A program made the translations under genes and the position numbers. Below are positions 42,389 through 49,736 of a stretch of 64,000 nucleotides of DNA, in pieces (the first letter of the stretch is position 1; every line of letters starts with the position of its first letter). The notes under the pieces were generated by a model. It had not been told where the DNA came from, made no database searches, and worked only from the letters and a program-made list of their open reading frames with translations. This stretch comes from Desulfarculaceae bacterium (GTDB lineage: Bacteria > Desulfobacterota > Desulfarculia > Desulfarculales > Desulfarculaceae), in assembly GCA_020444545.1 (NCBI GenBank), contig JAHLKT010000007.1, positions 77,001-141,000 of the forward strand, in the 5' to 3' direction.

Positions 42389-43231
42389 ATGAAAAAGCCG
42401 CTCACCCGGATAGAGCCCCACGGCTCAGGCCATCACCACGCCTGCTGCGGCGGGCCGCCCACCCCGCGCCCCGCCCTGGCCGGGCTCCCCCGCGAACAGC
42501 GCCTGTTGGCCGCGCTCCTGGCCGAGCAGGGGCCCGTGCCGCTCACCGTGGAGCGCCTGGCCCTGGGCCGCCGCTTTTTGGCCGTGCAGGCGGATGGGGT
42601 GGTGGGACTGTCTTCGACTCTTGGGGCCGCCCCCGCGCCGGGCGAGGCCGAGAAGGCCCGGGGCTTGGCCGGAGCTCCCCTGGGCGAGGTGGCCGGACTG
42701 GTGATGAACGACTCGCCCTGGCTGGCCAGCCTGGGCCTGGCCGCGCTCAACGCCGCGCGGCCCGCGCCCCCGGAGGCCCGCCCCGCCGGGGCCGACGAGC
42801 TGCTGTGCGAGCTGGCTCCGGGCAAGCGCGTGGTGGTGGTGGGCGACTTCCCCTTCACCGCCGCCCTGGGCGAGATCGCGGCCGAGCTCGATTTGCTGGA
42901 GCTGCGCCCCGGCGCGGAGACCCCGCCCACCGAGGAGTGGGAGGCCGTGCTGGGCCGCTCTCAGGTGGCGGCGATCACCTCCACCACCCTGCTCACCCGC
43001 GCCCTGGCCTGGGCCCTGGAGGCCGCGCCCCAGGCGGTGCGGGTGCTGGTGGGCCCCAGCACGCCCTGGTCGCCGGTGCTGTTCAGCCATGGGGCGGACG
43101 TGCTGGCCGGCTCGCGGGTGGATGACCCCGAGGCGGTGATGGAGGCGGTGGCCCAAGACCTGGGCTTCCGGGCCATCAAGAAGCGCGGCGTGGCCTCGTT
43201 AGTTTGGGCCAAGCCGGGCAGCGGGCTCTAG
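42389..43231 (+). CDS. DUF364/DUF4213 Rossmann-like protein with His/Cys-rich N-terminus
   Basis: This is a 280-residue protein. The first 75 residues include PHGSGHHHACCGG (a possible metal-binding tail) and a DUF4213-like EQGPVPLTVERLALGRRFLA region. The C-terminal half (about 145-275) is the DUF364 domain: KRVVVVGDFPF, then VAAITSTTLLTRAL, QAVRVLVGPSTPWSPVLFSHG and ADVLAGSRVDDP. The family is described as a putative heavy-metal chelation domain and is often found near molybdenum, nickel or iron-siderophore genes. GGGAGGA precedes the ATG at 42389. It is convergent with the Cys-rich secreted protein gene, only seven bases apart. Confidence 0.88.
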   Translation: MKKPLTRIEPHGSGHHHACCGGPPTPRPALAGLPREQRLLAALLAEQGPVPLTVERLALGRRFLAVQADGVVGLSSTLGAAPAPGEAEKARGLAGAPLGEVAGLVMNDSPWLASLGLAALNAARPAPPEARPAGADELLCELAPGKRVVVVGDFPFTAALGEIAAELDLLELRPGAETPPTEEWEAVLGRSQVAAITSTTLLTRALAWALEAAPQAVRVLVGPSTPWSPVLFSHGADVLAGSRVDDPEAVMEAVAQDLGFRAIKKRGVASLVWAKPGSGL

Positions 43232-43237
43232 CCGTCC

Positions 43238-43678
43238 CTACTTCTTGCAGCCGTGGTGATAGTAGTGGTCGCAGTCGTGGTTCTTGAGGATGCACTTGCA
43301 CACCCAGGTGCGGCACTCGCTCACCGCCCCGCAGAAGCCGTGCTTGACCATACAGTCCTCGCAGGCGGTTTTCTTGAACTCGATGCAGGGCGGGACGCAG
43401 TGGCGAATCAGGTCCCAGGCCAGCTCGTAGCCGCATAGCTTGGGCAGCTCGTACAGGCATTTGAAGCTGAGACCATCGATGCCCAGTTCCCGGGCCTTTT
43501 GGCAGTTTTGCAGGCACTGATTCATGGCCTCGGGGCCGGTGAGCCCCTCTTGGGCCAGGAAGTCCTGGCACCCCTGCTTGCAGTCGGTTTGCTGGGCCCC
43601 GGCCCCGACCGGGACCAGAAGCAGCAGTGCGGCTACCAGCAGTGCGAACCATGGACGGGCGGAACGCGGACCAGGCAT
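43238..43678 (-). CDS. Cysteine-rich secreted protein
   Basis: This 146-residue protein has a signal peptide (hydrophobic residues 11-27, cleavage likely after GAGA). The mature part has about 16-17 Cys residues in pairs such as CKQGC, CLQNC, CVPPC, CEDC and CKC, plus a C-terminal HDCDHYYHHGCKK. The pattern could form many disulfides or bind a metal; the C-terminal His/Asp cluster also looks metal-binding. The ATG at 43678 follows GAGGAGGAGGG. I do not recognise a family. It is convergent with a DUF364 protein that also has a metal-binding-like tail. Confidence 0.8.
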   Translation of the reverse strand: MPGPRSARPWFALLVAALLLLVPVGAGAQQTDCKQGCQDFLAQEGLTGPEAMNQCLQNCQKARELGIDGLSFKCLYELPKLCGYELAWDLIRHCVPPCIEFKKTACEDCMVKHGFCGAVSECRTWVCKCILKNHDCDHYYHHGCKK

Positions 43679-43896
43679 GGCCCTCCTCCTCGTAATAGGG
43701 TTGGCAGGGGCGGGAGGTGGCGGCCACCGTGGCCCGGACAGGCTGAACGGGCAAATCCCCTGACGACGGCCTATCTTAATACGCCGGCCGCGCGAGGTCA
43801 AAGGGCTCCTTTTTGCGGTGCCTCGCAGCCTGACACGGTTTATAGTAGGCCCCAACCCGCCGGAATCTCCCGGCCCCCATCCCGCGAGGAGACGCC

Positions 43897-44277
43897 ATGA
43901 ACCTGAGCCTGGACCACGTGCACATGCGCTGCCAAGACATGCAGGCCACCGAGGACTTCTACCTAAACATGTTCGGCGGCGAGGTGGTGGCCCGCCTCCA
44001 GGTGCGGGGCAACACCCTGGTGCGGGTCAAGGTGGGGGACATCTTCCTGGCCCTGTCGCCCAAGCGCGGCGACGAGCCCGAGCCCCAAGAGGCCGATCCC
44101 CGCTGGGGGGCCTATGAGCTGGGCTTCATCGTGGACGACGTGCAAAAGGTCTACGAGGAGCTCAGCGCCAAGGGGGTGGAGTTCATCATCCCGCCCATGG
44201 AGCCGCGCCCCGGCGTGCAGGCCGCTTTCCTCAAGGCCCCCGACGGCATGAAGATCGAGATACTGCACAGGGATTAG
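43897..44277 (+). CDS. VOC/glyoxalase-like metalloprotein
   Basis: This 126-residue protein is a single VOC (vicinal oxygen chelate) unit pair. It opens LDHVHMRCQDMQATEDFYLNM, with His7 as the likely first metal ligand, and continues with LGFIVDDVQKVYEELSAKGVEF and FLKAPDGMKIEILHRD, where Glu near the end is the usual last ligand. The family includes lactoylglutathione lyases, methylmalonyl-CoA epimerases and dioxygenases; this copy could be any of them. GAGGAGACGCC precedes the ATG. Confidence 0.88.
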   Translation: MNLSLDHVHMRCQDMQATEDFYLNMFGGEVVARLQVRGNTLVRVKVGDIFLALSPKRGDEPEPQEADPRWGAYELGFIVDDVQKVYEELSAKGVEFIIPPMEPRPGVQAAFLKAPDGMKIEILHRD

Positions 44278-44295
44278 CGGCTAAAGAACGAGGGG

Positions 44296-44410
44296 GCTGC
44301 GCCACGCCTCCGCATACGGCGTTGCGGGCTTCGCTCCAATCTCGACGTATTGACCAATACGCCTCCGATTGTCGCTCGCCCGCGCCTTGTCTGCGAAGCA
44401 GTGGCTGTGC
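44296..44410. repeat. HP1 dispersed hairpin element, copy D
   Basis: The core at 44340-44368 reads TCTCGACGTATTGACCAAT then ACGCCTCCGA. Arms CCAATC / GATTG and GCGGGC / GCCCGC pair exactly. It lies 20 bases after the VOC gene. Confidence 0.8.
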
Positions 44411-44464
44411 CTGGGTTGGGGGCGGCCTTTGCTGGCCGGAAAGCTTTACGAGTTAAGTTGTTCT

Positions 44465-44690
44465 CTGCTGGCCCCGATAGCTCTGCTATCGGGGCTGCCG
44501 CCCCTGGGGCGGCGGCAAGAAATCTTTGCACAGGCCCACGCGGCCCCTAAGATTTCTTGCCGCTGCGCTGCGCTGCGCGGCCCCGACAGACAAGCTGTCG
44601 GGGGCAACAAGATCATCTCTTAATAAACCTTCTGCTGCCCCCGATAGCTCTGCTATCGGGGCGCCGAAGGCGCAAGAAATCCTTGCGCCG
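44465..44690. repeat. REP/BIME cluster next to ilvD
   Basis: Three REP hairpins are found: type a at about 44472-44494 and 44640-44661, type b at about 44581-44602. The tails match those around the RAYT gene (GGCAACAAGAT, GCCGAAGGCGCAAGAAATC). One tail carries an extra GC-rich insertion. The cluster lies between the VOC gene and the end of ilvD, about 10 kb from the RAYT gene. Confidence 0.85.
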
Positions 44691-44698
44691 CTTCTTGC

Positions 44699-46378
44699 CT
44701 AGTCTTCCTCGTAGCGGCTGGGTATGATCGCGCCCTGGGCGGCCGAGGCGGTGAGCCGGGAGTAGAGGGCCAGGTACCCGCTGGTGATGCGCGGCTTGGG
44801 CCGCTGCCAACCCTCGAGGCGCTCGGCGATCTCCGCCTCGCTCAGGTCCACGTCCACCCGCCGGTTGGCGATGTCCACGGTGATGCGGTCGCCGTCCCTG
44901 ACCGCCGCCAGCGGCCCGCCCTCGGCGGCCTCGGGCGAGATGTGCCCCACGAAGCAGCCGTTGTTGGTGCCCGAAAAACGCCCGTCGGTGACCAGGGCGG
45001 TCTGCTTGGCCAGCCCCTGGCCGTAGAGCATCTTCATGGCCAGGGCCATCTCGGGCATCCCCGGCCCGCCCTTGGGCCCCTCGTAGCGGATCACCACCAC
45101 GTCGCCCGGCTTGATCTTCTGGGCCAAGATGGCCTGGTTGGCGTCCTCCTCGCAGTTGAAGACACGGGCCGTGCCGGTGAACAGATGCATGGCCGGGTCG
45201 ATGGCCGCCGGCTTGGTCACCGCCGAGTCCGGGGCCAGGTTGCCCCTGAGCACCGCCAGGCCGCCCTGGGCGGACCATGGGTCGTCCATGCTACGGATGA
45301 TCTCGCTGCCGTTCTTCTTGGCGTTTTGCACGTTCTCGCGCACCGTCTTGCCGCTCACCGTGGGGTTGTCCGCGTTGAGTAGCGGCAGCAGCTCGCGCAT
45401 CACCGCCGGCACCCCGCCCGCGGCGTGGAAGTCGGGCACGTTGGGCGGCGCGGAGGGATAGATCTTGGCCAGGTGCGGCGTGGTCTTGGAGAACTCCTCG
45501 AACACCTCGACGCCCATCTCCACCCCGGCCTCGTAGGCCACGGCCAGCATATGCAACACCATGTTGGTGGAGCCGCCCATGGCCAGGCCCAGGCGCACCG
45601 CGTTCTCCAGGCCCGCCCGGTTGATGATCTCGCGGGCGGTGGGGCCTTCGTCCACCATGGCCACGATGCGCCGCCCCGCCGCCTGGGCCGACGCCAGGCG
45701 GGCCGAGTACACCGCCGGGATGGTGGCGCTGCCCGGCAGGCTCATGCCCAGCCCCTCGGCCGCGCAGCACATGCTGTTGGCCGTGCCCAAAAAGCTGCAC
45801 GAGCCGCAGGTGGGCATCACGCTGTTCTCCAGCTCGTCGAACTCCTCCTGGGTCATGCGCCCGGCGGTGAGCATGCCCACCCCCTCGGGCAGGGCGGTGA
45901 TGTCCGCCGGGCGGCCGTCGAACTGGCAGCCGCCCAGGGAGGGCCCGCCGTTGACCAGAATAGTGGGCAGGTCCAGGCGCGCGGCGGCCATCAAAAGGCC
46001 GGGCACGATCTTGTCGCAGGAGCCCAAGAGCACCAGGGCGTCGAAGCGGTGGGCTTGGGCCACCACCTCCACCGAGTTGGCGATCACCTCGCGCGAGGGC
46101 AGGATGTAGCGGATGCCCATATGGCCGTTGCCCACCCCGTCGCAGCAGCCGATCACCCCGAACTCCATGGGGGTGCCTCCGGCCTGGAAGATGCCTTGCT
46201 TCACCGAGGCCGACACCTGGCCCAGGTTGAAGTGGCCGGGCACGATGTTGCTCTCGGTGTTGGCGATCCCGATGATGGGGCGCTCCAGGTCGTAGTCGCT
46301 GTGGCCCATGGACTTCATCAGAGCCCGGACCTTGGACCAGCGGGGACCGTTGAGGATATCTTTGGCGCGGCGCGGCAT
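44699..46378 (-). CDS. ilvD: Dihydroxy-acid dehydratase IlvD
   Basis: This 559-residue Fe-S enzyme removes water from 2,3-dihydroxy-isovalerate and -methylvalerate in valine and isoleucine synthesis. The N-terminus PRWSKVRALMKSMG is typical. Cluster-ligand cysteines are in IGCCDGVG, LLGSCDK and MPTCGSC, and the C-terminal TDGRFSGTNNGCFVGHISPEA motif is complete. Length matches bacterial IlvD (about 555-560). GGAG lies before the ATG at 46378. It stands alone, with REP hairpins at its 3' end that may protect or end the mRNA. Confidence 0.97.
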   Translation of the reverse strand: MPRRAKDILNGPRWSKVRALMKSMGHSDYDLERPIIGIANTESNIVPGHFNLGQVSASVKQGIFQAGGTPMEFGVIGCCDGVGNGHMGIRYILPSREVIANSVEVVAQAHRFDALVLLGSCDKIVPGLLMAAARLDLPTILVNGGPSLGGCQFDGRPADITALPEGVGMLTAGRMTQEEFDELENSVMPTCGSCSFLGTANSMCCAAEGLGMSLPGSATIPAVYSARLASAQAAGRRIVAMVDEGPTAREIINRAGLENAVRLGLAMGGSTNMVLHMLAVAYEAGVEMGVEVFEEFSKTTPHLAKIYPSAPPNVPDFHAAGGVPAVMRELLPLLNADNPTVSGKTVRENVQNAKKNGSEIIRSMDDPWSAQGGLAVLRGNLAPDSAVTKPAAIDPAMHLFTGTARVFNCEEDANQAILAQKIKPGDVVVIRYEGPKGGPGMPEMALAMKMLYGQGLAKQTALVTDGRFSGTNNGCFVGHISPEAAEGGPLAAVRDGDRITVDIANRRVDVDLSEAEIAERLEGWQRPKPRITSGYLALYSRLTASAAQGAIIPSRYEED

Positions 46379-46516
46379 GGGTGTCTCCGGTGTTGGGGTT
46401 ATGCCCTTGTATATGCCCCCGCCCCGTATCTTGTCCAGCGCCCCGGCGGGGTTTGACCCGGCCCGTGGGGGGATAATATTATGAAAGCGGCTCACGTACG
46501 CCGGGAGGGGGTAGCC

Positions 46517-46951
46517 ATGAAAGGGATCACGCAGAGGCTGATCAGCCGGGTGGAGCGCTATACCATCGTCGCCCTGCTGCTGATGATGGTGGTGGTGATC
46601 CTGCTCTCCACCGCGGAGCTGGGCATCATGCTGGTCACTGACCTGATCAACCCGCCCTTCATGCTCTTCAAGATCAGCGAGCTTTTGGAGATCTTCGGCT
46701 TTTTCTTCATGATCCTCATCGGCCTGGAGCTGATCGAGACCATCCGCATGTATCTGGACGAGTCCAAGATTCACGTGGAGGTGGTGTTCCTGGTGGCTAT
46801 GATCGCGGTGGCCCGCAAGGTGATCATCCTGGACGCCAAGACCCAGGAGCCCATGACCCTCATCGCCGTGGCCGCGGTGATCGTGGCCCTGTCGCTGGGC
46901 TACTACCTGGTCAAACGCTCGCACGGCAAGAAAGAAAAGAAAGAATCCTAG
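46517..46951 (+). CDS. PsiE-family membrane protein
   Basis: This 144-residue protein has four membrane helices (about residues 15-35, 48-70, 80-102 and 112-135). The conserved ELLEIFGFFFMILIGLELIET and HVEVVFLVAMIAVARKVI segments match the phosphate-starvation-inducible PsiE family, whose function is unknown. The ATG at 46517 with GGGAGGGGG is better than an in-frame ATG at 46481. It is divergent from ilvD and convergent with the porin gene. Confidence 0.8.
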   Translation: MKGITQRLISRVERYTIVALLLMMVVVILLSTAELGIMLVTDLINPPFMLFKISELLEIFGFFFMILIGLELIETIRMYLDESKIHVEVVFLVAMIAVARKVIILDAKTQEPMTLIAVAAVIVALSLGYYLVKRSHGKKEKKES

Positions 46952-46989
46952 CCGCTCTCCGGCGGCCGGCTCCATCGCTATCGCCAGGC

Positions 46990-47025
46990 AAAAAGATGGG
47001 GGCCCGGCTTGGCGGCCGGGCCCCC
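46990..47025 (-). terminator. Rho-independent terminator for the porin gene
   Basis: On the minus strand GGGGGCCCGGC and GCCGGGCCCCC form an eleven-pair perfect stem with a six-base loop, followed by ATCTTTTTG. It lies about 50 bases after the porin stop codon. Confidence 0.9.
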
Positions 47026-47078
47026 GTGGGGTGATTTAGAAAAGGTCTAATGAACGCTTTTCTAAACTCTACGCACTC

Positions 47079-48230
47079 CTAGAAGACGAAACGGAACTGC
47101 ACGCCGAGCAGCCACTCGTCGCCGATGCTGTTGCCCGTGGTCGGGCTGTCGCCGTGGCTGAAGTAGGAAAACTCGGGGTGGATGCCGAAGTTCTTGGTGA
47201 ACTGGTAAGGCACGGCGATGAAGTAGCCCATGCGGACGTTCTCGTCCTTGGAGAAGCCGTTCTTGCCGGACCAGGCGTCGTTGGAGAAGTTCTCGTAGCC
47301 CACGCCACCGGTGATCATGATCTTGCCGATCTTGTACTCGCCGGCCAGGATACCACCGTAGATGGTGGTGTCGTCGATACCGCCGGTGGTGATGCCGTTG
47401 CGGTAAGGCTGGGTAAGGGCGACGGGGTAGAAGGGATACTCAGTCGCGAAGTTCACGCCGTAGTGGCCCTGGAACTTTAGGGTGAAGGCGCCGACAGTGT
47501 ACTTGATCGGGAGCACGAAGGCCCAGGTGTTGTAGCTGTCGTCAAAGGCGCCGGTGTTGCCGGACTCATACTTGTGCTGCACGAAGTTGAAGCCGGGGTG
47601 AGTCATGAAGCCACCGTACTTGAGCATGAAGGTCAAGCTGGCGCGGGGGAACACGAAGGTGCTGTCGGTGCCGGCACCGAAGTAGTTGTTCTTCTGGCGC
47701 GGCTCTTCCAGCGCGAACTGGACGCCCCACTTGGCGGTGTTGTAGGTGAACTGCACCTGGGGTACACGGTGAGGCCACAGCAGACCCCAGCCGAACAGCA
47801 GCAGGTGGGCGTTTTCGTTCAGGCCCACATACTGACGGGGATGGTAGGCCAGGGAGCCGAACCAGTTGTCGGTCTGACCGGCCAGGATGCGGCAGTTGCC
47901 CACGCGCCAATAGGCGTAGGCGTAACGCAGGCTGACATCGGCAGTGGGCTGGAGGCTCCTCAGGCCCAGCTCGATACGGCCGCCCACGTTTTTGTCCACG
48001 CTGTAGAAGCGCCCCCGCAGGTAGCTGTGCCCGGGCATGTTCAGGAACCAGGTGCCCACGTCGGCGCCGCTGGTGGTGAGCTCGGAGCTCTTATTCCACC
48101 AACCGATGTCGGTCAGCATACGAGCGCCCATCTGGAAGGTGTAGGTCGAAGGCGACACGTCCGCCATCGCCGGCACCGACATGGCCAACAGGGCCATCAT
48201 AGTGATGGCCACAATCAACAGTTTCTTCAT
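47079..48230 (-). CDS. Outer-membrane beta-barrel porin-like protein
   Basis: This 383-residue protein has a signal peptide (MKKLLIVAITMMALLAMSV, cleavage likely after AMA near residue 23). The mature sequence has many amphipathic strands rich in Tyr, Trp and Gly (for example VQFTYNTAKWGVQFALEE), acidic loops, and ends in FRFVF, the C-terminal Phe recognised by the BAM machinery. This is the pattern of a 16-18-strand porin; homologues occur in sulfate reducers. Specificity is unknown. GGAGGAAAGGCTG precedes the ATG at 48230. A terminator follows and the leader contains a small hairpin (48364-48381). Confidence 0.85.
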   Translation of the reverse strand: MKKLLIVAITMMALLAMSVPAMADVSPSTYTFQMGARMLTDIGWWNKSSELTTSGADVGTWFLNMPGHSYLRGRFYSVDKNVGGRIELGLRSLQPTADVSLRYAYAYWRVGNCRILAGQTDNWFGSLAYHPRQYVGLNENAHLLLFGWGLLWPHRVPQVQFTYNTAKWGVQFALEEPRQKNNYFGAGTDSTFVFPRASLTFMLKYGGFMTHPGFNFVQHKYESGNTGAFDDSYNTWAFVLPIKYTVGAFTLKFQGHYGVNFATEYPFYPVALTQPYRNGITTGGIDDTTIYGGILAGEYKIGKIMITGGVGYENFSNDAWSGKNGFSKDENVRMGYFIAVPYQFTKNFGIHPEFSYFSHGDSPTTGNSIGDEWLLGVQFRFVF

Positions 48231-48363
48231 CAGCCTTTCCTCCTTGCCAAAACATGGAAAAGCGGCCCGGCCCACTTGGACCGGAGCCATTCCCCGGATC
48301 CTAGCCAGATCAGGGGGACCAACTAGCCATCCAATGTTTACAATTAGTTACAAGGGCGGGGGA

Positions 48364-48381
48364 ATGGTGCAAACGCACCAT
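48364..48381. other. Hairpin between the response regulator and porin genes
   Basis: ATGGTGC (48364-48370) and GCACCAT (48375-48381) form a perfect seven-pair hairpin with an AAAC loop. It lies downstream of the regulator gene and upstream of the porin start (both minus), so it may be a weak terminator or a leader structure. Confidence 0.45.
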
Positions 48382-48437
48382 TTTCCGTGGCAAATATTGT
48401 TATTTTAGATGAGGGGATTTGTTCAGGCGAAGGCGGC

Positions 48438-49133
48438 CTAGTTGTTTTCGAAGGCGCGCCCGTCCAGCCGGACCACCCGGGCCTCGATGGCGAACTTCAC
48501 GATGTCGGCCACGCTCTTGAGGTTGAGCTTGTCCATCAGGCTGGCCCGGTGGCGGTTCACCGTGTTGGGGCTGATGCAGAGCTGGTCGGCGATCTGGGTG
48601 TAGGTGAGGCCCTCGGCGATGAGCTGCATGACCTCGCGCTCGCGGGGAGTGAGGCTGGCGAACTCGCCGCGCTTGCCCCGGTTGGGCCGGCCCATCCAGC
48701 TGCCGAAGCGGCCCAGCACCTGGGCGGACAGGGCGGGGGGGAGGTAGGTCTTGCCCTCGGCGGCGGCCTTCACCGCCGCGACCAGGTCGCGGTAGCCGCA
48801 GCTTTTGTCCAACACCGCGGCCACCCCGGCCTCCAGGGCCAAAAAGACGCTGCTCTCGCGCAAGGCGTAGGTGGAAAACAGGATGACTCTGGGGGAGGAT
48901 TTCTTGTCGGCCAGGCGGGCGGCCACCTCCAGACCGCCGAGCCCGGGCAGGTAATAATCGATCAGGGCCACGTCCGGGGCCGCTCCCTCGATCTGCTTGA
49001 TCACCTCTTGCCCGCTGCTCAGCTCGGAGACCACCTGGACTCCCTGGCAGTCGCCTAGCATCCGGGCCATGCCCCGGCGCAGGATTATGTTGTCCGTGGC
49101 GATCAGGGCTTGGATGGCGTTGCCTGGTCTCAT
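48438..49133 (-). CDS. NarL/LuxR-type response regulator
   Basis: This 231-residue regulator has an N-terminal receiver domain (about 5-125). The phosphoacceptor is probably D59 in VALIDYYLPG, Thr/Ser in ILFSTY is switch-like, and Lys109 is in VLDKSCG. The C-terminal GerE/LuxR helix-turn-helix (about 160-225) contains LTPREREVMQLIAEGLTYTQIA and SPNTVNRHRASLM. No histidine kinase is next to it, so its partner must lie elsewhere. The start has only a weak GAG site. It is followed by the porin gene on the same strand, a possible but unproven target. Confidence 0.93.
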   Translation of the reverse strand: MRPGNAIQALIATDNIILRRGMARMLGDCQGVQVVSELSSGQEVIKQIEGAAPDVALIDYYLPGLGGLEVAARLADKKSSPRVILFSTYALRESSVFLALEAGVAAVLDKSCGYRDLVAAVKAAAEGKTYLPPALSAQVLGRFGSWMGRPNRGKRGEFASLTPREREVMQLIAEGLTYTQIADQLCISPNTVNRHRASLMDKLNLKSVADIVKFAIEARVVRLDGRAFENN

Positions 49134-49497
49134 AATTATTAACTCGATGGAAATAATTACTTAATAGGGCAATGGCATCTCCGCTGTCCCCCCCAAAGTT
49201 GACTCATGCGCGTGGTGATACCGAGCTAGGCGATTGCTCTTGGTCAGACCAATCTACCGGCGATTGGGTTTCCCATTCTATGATGGCGGTTATGTTTTGT
49301 CCAGTGAACTTTCCCTCCAACCCGGGTCCTTTCGTGTGAATCCAGGGGGCGGGGCCGGGAAAGCGCCGTTGGCTGGCCCGGTTGCATCCACTTGTCCCCT
49401 AAGGTGCCGGTTTGGTTACAGGAGACCCGCCCGGAGGCGGGGGCCGGGGGCCGAAGATAGCACACCAGGGTGAACGGCCCGCTTCTTCACATTTTCC
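49134..49497. other. Intergenic region upstream of the trp leader
   Basis: About 360 bases without a credible gene. The left end holds the promoter region of the response regulator; the middle is GC-rich with no repeat family seen elsewhere in the window. I looked for riboswitch-like conserved boxes and found none. Confidence 0.4.
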
Positions 49498-49545
49498 TTG
49501 ACAATATCGGCGCGCCGCTGGTATACCGTATACAGTATCCAAAAG
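49498..49545 (+). promoter_or_regulatory. Promoter and possible operator of the trp leader
   Basis: TTGACA (49498-49503) is followed after 17 bases by GTATAC (49521-49526). The -10 region is part of GGTATACC followed by GTATAC, two overlapping palindromic hexamers one base apart, and then CAGTATCC. This symmetrical arrangement may be a repressor site overlapping the promoter. It is not the E. coli TrpR operator. Confidence 0.65.
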
Positions 49546-49553
49546 GAGTGCTG

Positions 49554-49634
49554 ATGAGCAAGCAAAATCCTAGCCGTGAAAAGCATCTCTGGTGGCGCTG
49601 GCAGCCGCCCGGCCGGGGTCCGTCCGCGCTCTGA
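49554..49634 (+). CDS. trpL: Tryptophan-rich leader peptide (TrpL-like)
   Basis: This is a 26-residue open frame with three Trp codons in a row of four (WWRW at residues 13-16, codons at 49590-49601). GGAG lies just before its ATG and the stop codon is at 49632. It directly precedes an attenuator terminator and the trpB2 gene. Leader peptides of this type make the ribosome stall when charged tRNA-Trp is scarce. The gene is too short for normal gene finding but its position, ribosome site and Trp run make the call strong. Confidence 0.85.
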   Translation: MSKQNPSREKHLWWRWQPPGRGPSAL

Positions 49635-49686
49635 AGCAACTCAGCTAGCAGCCGCGCCGCGGGCCCCAGGGCCCGCGGCTGTTTTT
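49591..49686 (+). promoter_or_regulatory. Transcription attenuator of trpB2
   Basis: The terminator stem GCCGCGGGCCC (49656-49666) and GGGCCCGCGGC (49669-49679) is followed by TGTTTTT. An alternative pairing, GGGGTCCGT (49615-49623) with GCGGGCCCC (49659-49667), uses two G-T pairs and occupies the 5' terminator arm, so it is an antiterminator. Upstream, GGTGGC over the Trp codons (49591-49596) can pair with GCCGCC (49604-49609). This is the 1:2, 2:3, 3:4 layout of classic trp attenuation: stalling at the Trp codons frees segment 2 to block the terminator. Confidence 0.8.
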
Positions 49687-49736
49687 AGGCCCTGTTTTCA
49701 GTTGAAACGATTCGTCAGGAGTACAAGGAGAGAGTC

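Noticed and set aside
49150-49497. Riboswitch upstream of the trp leader
   Set aside because: No conserved boxes of cobalamin, TPP, SAM, T-box or c-di-GMP RNAs were recognised, and the leader peptide attenuator already explains regulation.
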